The position numbers were made by a program, and so were the translations under genes. From Aphelocoma coerulescens (Eukaryota > Chordata > Aves > Passeriformes > Corvidae), in NCBI RefSeq assembly GCF_041296385.1, contig NW_027184064.1, positions 1,302,001 to 1,366,000 on the forward strand: 64,000 bases of DNA. Reading direction: 5' to 3'. Below are positions 58,101 through 64,000 of the stretch, in pieces (position 1 is the first letter of the stretch; each line of letters starts with the position of its first letter). The notes under the pieces are model-generated. The model saw nothing but the letters and a program-made list of their open reading frames with translations. It ran no database searches and was not told where the DNA came from.

Positions 58101-59119
58101 TTTGGTTACACTGTGATATATCCTGCTCCCTGAGATACTAATTTGAAATGATATAACATAAAAACTTCCATTTTGAACTAAGAATCCAATAAGCAATAGT
58201 TTAAGAACAGATGAAATTTAAGAAACTGTTTAGACTTTCAATGTAATGTTATTTTGCATATGTTTTCCTTTTACAACTGTTTAATTGCTCTTGATATGCT
58301 GTTTTGTTAAAAGGCAATAATTGGCTTTTCTTCTGTTACTTTTTCCATTTGAAATTAACTATCATCCTTTAAATAAAAATATTTGTGACTGGTAATATAG
58401 CTTAAATCAACAGGAAAAATGTTTCTATACCAAGAATACTCAAATTTCTCATATAATTTGTTCAGAACTGTAAAAAACTAGGTCAGGCTATGGTTTTTAC
58501 CTTCTGATGACTGCACAACAATGCTAAGAAACACAAATTATATTTTCATTAAACAGAAATAATTCCATCAGAACACTTCAGTCTTTACATGTTTGAATTG
58601 TGCTATAGTGATAAATCTTTTATCTCAAACAAATATGCAGAACACTCAGAAAAAAATGAAATCTTTAGTTTACAAAAATAATTGATGCTAGAAGTTGTCA
58701 GAGAGGAGGTGGCTGACCTCCTCTATGTCTTGCCTTGCTTAGCAACATTCCTTAGCAATGACAGGCTATTAGCACATATCATCAGACAGGAGAGAATCGT
58801 GGGCAACCAAGTGCTAATTATTTTTGCATGAAATGGGAGGTGTATGACCCTTCAAGAGTGGGTTGTTTTGTTAGCTATTTTTTTTTAATTTGGGTAAAGT
58901 CACTACATGCCAGACATGCCTTTTTCATTAAATATTTCACTCACTACATTCCAAAATGTTCATTTTAATTGGTTGGGTTTTTAGGAATATTTTTATTTTT
59001 TTCTAGTTGTTCAAGTAAACAAATTTCCTCTAAGACTTTTTATTTGTTTTCTGTGACTATGCAACTCTCCCCTGTAGCCCCCTACAGTCATTTATTCATG
59101 TATAGGGTTATGTCATTGT
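55144..59119. other. AT-rich noncoding stretch, nothing recognised
   Basis: A (CAA)n run lies at about 57892-57915 and makes a short poly-Gln in one frame (57749-57997), which is not a gene. No repeat family was recognised. Confidence 0.5.
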
Positions 59120-60230
59120 ATCATAGAATGGTCTGGGTTGGAAGGGACCTTAAAAATCATCTTGTTCTAACCCCTTGCCATAGGCAGGGAACCTTCTGCT
59201 AGACCAGGTTGCTCAGAGCCCCATCCAACCTGGCCTTGGACACGTCCAGGGATAGGGCAGCCACAGCTTCTCTGGGCAACCTGTGAGGCCTCCCCACCAT
59301 TACAGGGAAGAATTTCTTCCTGATATCTCATCTAAACCTACTCTTCCACATGGAAACCACTGCCCCTTTTCCTGTCACTAATTTACCTTGAAAAAGTCCC
59401 CATTCAGTTTTTTTGTAGGCCCCCTTCACATGCTGGAAAGCCACAGTAAGGTGTCCCTGAACTCTTTTCTTCCCCAGGCTTAACAACCCCATCTCTTTCT
59501 CTCTCAGTGTGTCTTCTTAGGAAGAGGTGCTTCAGCACTCTGATCATCTCTGTGGCTTCCTCTGGACTATCTTCAACAGGTCAATGCCCCATGATGTAGA
59601 CCCCAGAGCTGGATGCAGTGCTGCAGGTGGGTCTCACAAGGTAGAAGAAGGGCAGAATCTCTTCCCTTGGTCTGCTGCCTACGCTTCTTGTGATGTAGCC
59701 CAGGATGTGGTTGGCTTTCTCAGCTGTGAGTGCACATGACAGGTCATGTTGAACATTCCATCAACCAACATCCCAAAATCCTTCTTCTCAGGACTGTTCC
59801 CAGACCATTCTCTGTCCAGCCCATACTTGTGCATGGGATTTTCCTCACTCAGGTGCAGAACCTTCCACTTGGCCTTGTTGAACTTCATGAAGTTCATACA
59901 GACCCACCTCTCCAACCTGTCCAGGTCCCTCTGGATCTATCCCTTCCCTCCAGTGTGTGACTGCACCATAGAGCTCAGTGTCATCAGCAATCAGCATGAG
60001 AATGCACTTGATCCCACTGTCCTTGTCTCCAACAAAGATGTTAAACAGTGCTGTTCCCAACAGCACCCCCTCAAGGACATCACTCACCACTGATTTCCAC
60101 TGGGACATCAAGTGGTTGACCACAACTCTTTGAGTGTGACCATCAACTTGATGATCCTGATGGGTCCCTTCAAACTCAGCATAAACTATGATTCTATCAT
60201 CCAGCCAATTCCTTATCTAAACCATGTGTC
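59120..60230 (-). mobile_element. CR1 LINE fragment with ORF2 remnants
   Basis: The 3' end is at the left: ATCATAGAATGGTCTGGGTT and 'ggaagggaccttaaaaatcatctt'. The minus strand encodes ORF2 pieces: 60123-59845 with 'GTALFNIFVGDKDSGIKC' and 'LMLIADDTELYGAV', keeping ADD of the catalytic motif, and 59915-59679 with 'LHEVQQGQV'-like or 'LHLSEENPMHKYGLD' text. A short CR1 tail in the opposite direction interrupts it at 60145-60197. Stops and frame changes show it is dead. Confidence 0.88.
60145..60201 (+). mobile_element. tiny CR1 3' tail nested in the other CR1
   Basis: 'aacttgatgatcctgatggg', 'tcccttcaaactcagc' and 'actatgattctat' form the last 53 bases of a CR1 in plus orientation. The surrounding minus-strand CR1 text is continuous if this piece is removed. 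CATC stands on both sides (60141-60144 and 60198-60201), a possible 4-base duplication. Confidence 0.75.
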
Positions 60231-60654
60231 TCCAGTGTACACTCAAATGCGCAACTCCAGGAAATGTGCAGGAAGCGCAAAGGTTGTACCAGACTCTCTG
60301 ACTGCACATGCAGAGCTAACTTGGCATTTTCCAGCCCTGGATCTCTATGGAAATCATTTACCAGAAGGGAATTCTCTCTTCTGCTCTAAACCCAAAATTT
60401 TCTACTGGGAAAAATGACATGCTTGTTTTAATACTGTATGAAGTCATGAGATTCACTCACTCACAGCATGTGAGGTAAGACATGAAAGTGAAAAAGTCTG
60501 ATGGGCTTTTTCCTGGATAGTCTCTGTTGTCAATTTGTGTCTCTGATTCAGAGAAGATCTGTGCAACCCAGCTTCAGCAATGTGTCCATTGCAAGCTAGG
60601 ATGTACTCAGTCCAGAAGGGATATCATTAGTGTAGCTAACCTTGTCACCTTGAA
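60231..60654. other. noncoding stretch, nothing recognised
   Basis: No feature can be supported here. Confidence 0.45.
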
Positions 60655-61020
60655 ATTAAAGCATTACTGTTACAGTGCGGATACTGCAACACACGTATCA
60701 AACAACAAGGCCTGTGGAAAAGAAATAGATATGGAGCAATTCTTGACAGATATTTCAGAGAGATGTTTATTTCTCCAGCCTCATGGCCAGAGCTCTTCCG
60801 AGGAACTGCGGCAATGACAGGACCCGAGGGTCCTTGCCCGCACAGGGCAGCACAAAACAACCAATGGGGAACGAGGCTGACCAGGGGCTAGGAAACCCCG
60901 TGCCTCCCCACCAGGGCCCCTGTCTCAGGACCACATGGCAGGCGGGAGGACCCCAACACATTACCTCTGGATTTGAGTGGGTGGGTCCAAGTACTGGGCA
61001 CTGTACTCCACCCTGTAAGG
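60655..61020 (-). repeat. probable LTR, minus strand
   Basis: On the minus strand CCATTGGTTGTTTTGTG (near 60872-60856, CCAAT-type) precedes a CpG-containing stretch (60850-60785) and GAAATAAACATCTCTC (near 60777-60762), a polyadenylation signal, then 'tgaaatatctgtcaagaatt'. This is the layout of a compact LTR. Ends and duplication were not found. Confidence 0.5.
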
Positions 61021-64000
61021 CCTAAAAAGACTTTTTCTCTATTACATTTAACTGTTATATTGCCTCTATTTCTCTAACCAATTTGGAAAAATGAAATCTA
61101 ATTGCCACCCTGTGAGTGAGGTGTCTCAGTTTTTTTATTTTCTGTGATAAAAGAAATTTATAGAAACTCAGCACCCAAGTCACTGCTACAGATGACACTA
61201 TTTTCTCTTTGATTTGAAGAAAATCCTCTACTTTCTTAGAAAATATATAGTGGTGAAGACTAATTGTTAGTCTCAATTCCCAAGGCTTTGCCCCTGTACA
61301 GTAATCAAAGAAAATTGACACACAAATCATGCTAGTATATGTCTATAGTGTATTTTAATAATTCAAAAATACCTTATTAATTTCTGGAGTAATTGTAGGA
61401 ATTGACTGATCTAATGTGCTTCTGCAGTACTTACAATAAATTCTTTATTAATTTTCATGACTACATTTTATTGTCAAGAACATTTGTGTTATATCTGTAT
61501 TCAAATGTGATGAATACATCTGAATATAGATGTGAAATACTACATAATTTGTGGTACTGTAAGCAAGAGAAAAAGAATTATTAGCACCTCATGACTCTAA
61601 TATTAGCCAGTGGTACAAGAAATAGGCAGCAGTACCACCTGGAGAACCAGACTGTTAGCAGCTATGGATTGCTGGGTCACATCTGTATGCACAGCTGTGT
61701 TGCTTTCCAAAATGCTTTCCAGGCATATTTGACATTTCACTGGGCCTGACTGGATTTACTACAGACCTTCAGCATTCAGGATTCGAAGGCTGCTGCTAAA
61801 CTGAAATGGGACTTCTCTGCTTTAAGAATCAAGGACTAATTCTCAGCTCATTAACTTACACATGTAAATTAGACTGTCCAGTCTCCCTTTGTGGACACTA
61901 TGGCTTTCTATCACTAGTGAGAGATGTTTGATAGCTGTAGCAAATGACTGCACAGACCTTGTAGAATAAAACTCCAAAACCATCATTCAGTTCTTCAGCT
62001 GGAACAAGATAGATAGTGGTTAGAGAGGGGGGGAGAGAGAGAGAGAGATGAAAGACACCTTTAGCTGTATCACAGTCTGAATTGTTTTTTTCCTCCTGAG
62101 AACTTTGTGATTTCAAACAGGATCTTCTCAACCTCTCAAGCAAATTGGATGTTCCCATGAAACCTTCCACTTCCCCTCACTCCCTCTGTAGTGACTGTCC
62201 TTGTTGATGTTACAGAAATCCTCTCTCCATCCAGTCTTTTTAACCCTATGGGCTACTATGAGTTTCTCCAAGTTCCAGTATTAATACTGATCCTTCTTCA
62301 TTTTCTTTATGGAAGAAATAATCCTCCTGAAACACTGGAGAATAGATTGGTGAGAAAAGGTAAAAAATGCCTTGTTATTAGAAATCCATGCACATTTTGG
62401 TGTGTGGTCTGTGATCTTAAGGGATATGAAATAATTATCTTCATACTGTTAAGGACCATGTGACACACTGTGCACAAGATAACAGAATTAAGTTGGACAT
62501 ACAACTTAAAATGAAATTTAAGCATTTAACATGGCAAATTCTCAGAAATAAATTGGGGTTTAGGATATTTCTAGTAAGGTTTAGATGGATCCTTTACTCT
62601 GTTGGAGTGACATACTCTGAGCTGCCACAGGTGGCATCAGCAGAGATTGTTATAGGGACTTTAATATTTTAAAATTCCTTACTACTCAAAAAAAAAGTTT
62701 TATGTAATGAAATTGTTCATTCTACATGGAGTGAATAATTTCTAATATAGGAAACCATCTCAACATTACCCATGCAGCAGCTCAGCTGCTGTCACTTCAT
62801 AATTAACAGCTTGCTATTTAACTAGCAGGTTTCAATGCATTTTATTAGTGAATTACTGATGTATAAACATATGAATGGTTTTTATTATTTTATTGATAAC
62901 ACACCCTTAGTGCATTGTTAGCTTGATGAAATGTCTCTAGGGTACTGATGCTGGAATTCTGTTCTTACCCATTCCATCCCACAATGATCACAATGGTGAT
63001 GCACAAAACCATCTTGGCAGCATGAGCACATGTAAGCGATGAAGTGAAAGGCATGGAGTGCTGCTTCCAGGAATGTGCATTGGGAGAAACAGCAAGAACA
63101 GGTTTACCTGTCTTTCATTTAACATCTACAGAGAGAAATAGATGGAGCTGGAATCCTTGTAACCTGTAACCTTAAAAGAAGGACCAAGTACAACTGTGGG
63201 GACATGGTAAAGGCAGGATAAGGATAAAGGAGTTACGCTTTATGTTGTCTTGAACTCCAACACATAACAAACCCACCACTGCTTAGCTGCAAAATGTTGG
63301 TCAGCTTGGGAAAACTGAACCTTGTCTGATGAAACTTCCTCTAGGAAATGACTGTAAGAAAGGAGTATTTAATCTCATGAATGAGCTTTCATTGTCTTCC
63401 AATGCAAAATTAGAATTTCATACACTCACTTGCATTTAGAGATTCACTTATGTCTTTTGAACATGTGCAGGGTACTTGGGAAAAGCTTAAAATATAGGAG
63501 TTAAATAGACTACAGGCATTACTGATACTAAATTGTACTAATAACAAAATCCTAGGATAACCCAACTTTTTTTCCAACTGAGACACAAAGAACGAGTATG
63601 AGTGTATTCTAAAGTAACATGAACTGATTTCAATGTTGCATCTTCACAGTAAGGTAAAAGTGTTTTCATCAGAGATCCTGAGCACATCCCAGGTTGATGA
63701 AATGCTTACATGGTTTTAGATCTTACAAAGTTTAAGAGTGAAGTCTGGACAGGAAAACATTTAACCAGTTGAACTTTAGGCAGTTTTCTCATTACTTTCA
63801 ATGAGTTTTCAGCTATTTTGAAACAAATATGAAAACTCTCACAACACTTGGTTAAGACTGCTTTAAAATCAGTAAAGTTAATCCAGCTTCCTCCCTGTAA
63901 ACAAAACTTAAGAGTGAGTCTGTGCTGATGTTAAGTATAAAGTTGATTTGATTCTTGTTATGATATATTCTTTTTTTTCTTTTTTTTAAGGTTGACATAA
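61021..64000. other. AT-rich noncoding stretch, nothing recognised
   Basis: A GA-rich simple run lies at 62027-62050. Frames such as 62191-62463 have no known motif. I see no splice-site-bounded conserved exon. Confidence 0.5.

Noticed and set aside
1..64000. CRISPR array, tRNA or rRNA genes, bacterial-type operons
   Set aside because: No regularly spaced repeats, cloverleaf or ribosomal sequence was seen; the content is clearly vertebrate.

Overview
The window looks like intergenic or intronic DNA of a bird, most likely a songbird. It is AT-rich and holds many CR1 LINE fragments with the bird-type ATTCTGTG 3' end. It also holds several families of avian endogenous retroviruses (ERVs) and LTRs. 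I found no convincing host protein-coding gene, tRNA, rRNA or CRISPR array. Every long reading frame that makes sense belongs to a retroelement. All family names come from recognising motifs by eye; no database search was possible.

There are two main landmarks. (1) A class III (ERVL-like) provirus lies at 5182-10114 on the + strand. It has a complete 5' LTR, a tRNA-Lys-like primer site, gag with an odd hydrophobic and repeat-rich N-terminus, and pol (protease, reverse transcriptase, start of the connection/RNase H region). Integrase, the rest of pol and all but 20 nt of the 3' LTR are deleted, yet the 5-bp target-site duplication GTTTG survives on both sides. gag and pol share one frame and are separated by a single UAG, followed after 8 nt by a hairpin able to form a pseudoknot. 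(2) A young class II (ERVK, betaretrovirus-like) provirus lies at 23349-29113 on the + strand. Its two 375/376-bp LTRs differ at about four positions. It has gag, a dUTPase-protease frame and an integrase, with betaretrovirus-type slippery heptamers at both frame changes. Almost the whole reverse transcriptase is deleted and there is no env. A sister solo LTR lies 84 bp upstream.

Region by region: 1-5181 is mostly unique DNA with one CR1 3' end (2883-3265) and a probable minus-strand LTR (about 4195-4870). 5182-10119 is the ERVL provirus. 11920-13125 is a CR1 (-). 13904-15179 and 17630-19647 are two copies of one long LTR family (call it family A) in opposite orientations, the second interrupted by another LTR. 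20353-21554 is a CR1 (+). 22890-29120 is the ERVK cluster. 29821 to about 30900 is a diverged family A LTR (-). 31480-32297 and 41446-42700 are further ERVL LTRs, the latter with its primer site. 33050-33825 is an ancient CR1 (+). 35760-37239 holds two probable LTRs (-). 42909-44575 is a CR1 (-) split by a 961-bp solo LTR with a perfect target duplication. 45-54 kb holds scattered LTR remnants and a 240-bp purine-only GAA/GAGGAA array. 59120-60230 is a CR1 (-) that carries a 53-bp CR1 tail in the opposite direction. The remainder shows nothing I can identify.

The elements do not form a cellular pathway; they record successive insertions. Nesting gives relative ages: CR1 copies are oldest, family A and the 43-kb LTR are intermediate, and the ERVK provirus is the youngest by its LTR identity.
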